Position numbers and translations under genes: made by a program. The notes beneath the pieces are model-generated. The model was not told where the DNA came from and ran no database searches. It worked only from the letters and a program-made list of their open reading frames with translations. A stretch of 13,927 bases of DNA from positions 1-13,927 of the forward strand of contig WFPH01000216.1 in NCBI GenBank assembly GCA_015487645.1, written 5' to 3'. The stretch's first letter is position 1; each line of letters opens with the position of its first letter. Source of the stretch: Thermosulfurimonas sp. GTDB taxonomy: Bacteria > Desulfobacterota > Thermodesulfobacteria > Thermodesulfobacteriales > Thermodesulfobacteriaceae. Below, piece by piece: positions 13,778 to 13,927 of the stretch.

Positions 13778-13927
13778 AAGGACTCTTCTGGCGCAAACTG
13801 AAAGACCGACTGGCCTTTTTTATCATTCTGATCCTGGCTTTCCTGCCGGCGCTACCCCTCTTTCACATCCTTTATGGTATCCTGAAACAGGGGCTGACCA
13901 GTCTTTCCTGGGAGTTTTTCGTGCATC
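13774..13927 (+). CDS. pstA: Phosphate ABC transporter permease PstA, N-terminal part
   Basis: Start of the second phosphate permease; 51 residues lie in the window and the rest is cut off. The ATG at 13774 overlaps the pstC stop (ATGA) and has GAGGT a few bases upstream, so translation is coupled to pstC. The visible part has a basic N-terminus (MKGLFWRKLKDR), one membrane helix (about 13-36) and GILKQGLTSLSWEFF, which matches the early periplasmic region of PstA proteins. Position after pstC supports the call; pstB and phoU would be expected beyond the edge. Confidence 0.88.
   Translation, partial: MKGLFWRKLKDRLAFFIILILAFLPALPLFHILYGILKQGLTSLSWEFFVH

Noticed and set aside
1..13927. CRISPR arrays, tRNA/rRNA genes, insertion sequences and phage or attachment sites.
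   Set aside because: No regularly spaced repeat array, cloverleaf-like sequence, transposase gene or terminal inverted repeats were seen; the window is nearly filled with housekeeping and transport genes.

Overview
The window is 13.9 kb of dense bacterial chromosome with almost no intergenic space. It reads as a thermophilic Gram-negative bacterium, possibly of the Desulfobacterota/Thermodesulfobacteria type. That is an inference from the Glu/Lys/Arg-rich proteins, the fairly high GC of most genes and the pairing of an acetate-type symporter cluster with acetyl-CoA synthetase. I cannot name the species. No tRNA, rRNA, IS element, CRISPR array or phage gene was seen.

Region 1 (1-4431, minus strand) is a four-gene cluster. 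In transcription order it holds a cyclic-nucleotide-domain/CBS/DUF294 nucleotidyltransferase regulator, a DnaQ-like 3'-5' exonuclease, a small DUF4212 membrane subunit and a large VC_2705-type sodium:solute symporter cut by the window edge. The exonuclease frame is broken at a run of nine A residues exactly where a -1 shift would restore a complete 221-residue enzyme. The exonuclease and DUF4212 genes are also strikingly AT-rich. This cluster, whose regulator and nuclease have no established role in solute uptake, is the best candidate here for a poorly described system.

Region 2 (4497-7949, plus strand) is transcribed divergently. A good sigma70-type promoter precedes an isochorismatase-family hydrolase, followed by AMP-forming acetyl-CoA synthetase (acs), a textbook UUCG-loop terminator and a CobB-like sirtuin. 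The symporter would import acetate (or a similar acid), Acs would activate it to acetyl-CoA, and the sirtuin is the expected deacylase that reactivates Acs at the Lys of its PKTRSGK motif (Lys620).

Region 3 (7953-9925) continues with the redox chaperone Hsp33 (hslO) and a serine beta-lactamase-like hydrolase without a signal peptide. These are tightly packed behind the sirtuin gene.

Region 4 (9933-13927, plus strand) is the phosphate-starvation module: a PhoB-like response regulator, a PhoR-like kinase, PstS, PstC and the start of PstA. A direct repeat with 11-bp period that resembles a Pho box overlaps the end of the kinase gene just before pstS. A perfect 13-bp stem-loop without a U-tract separates pstS from pstC, probably setting the PstS:PstC ratio. 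Several genes (the regulator, the sirtuin and phoB) lack a Shine-Dalgarno sequence and have -10-like boxes that would place transcription starts at or next to the start codon.
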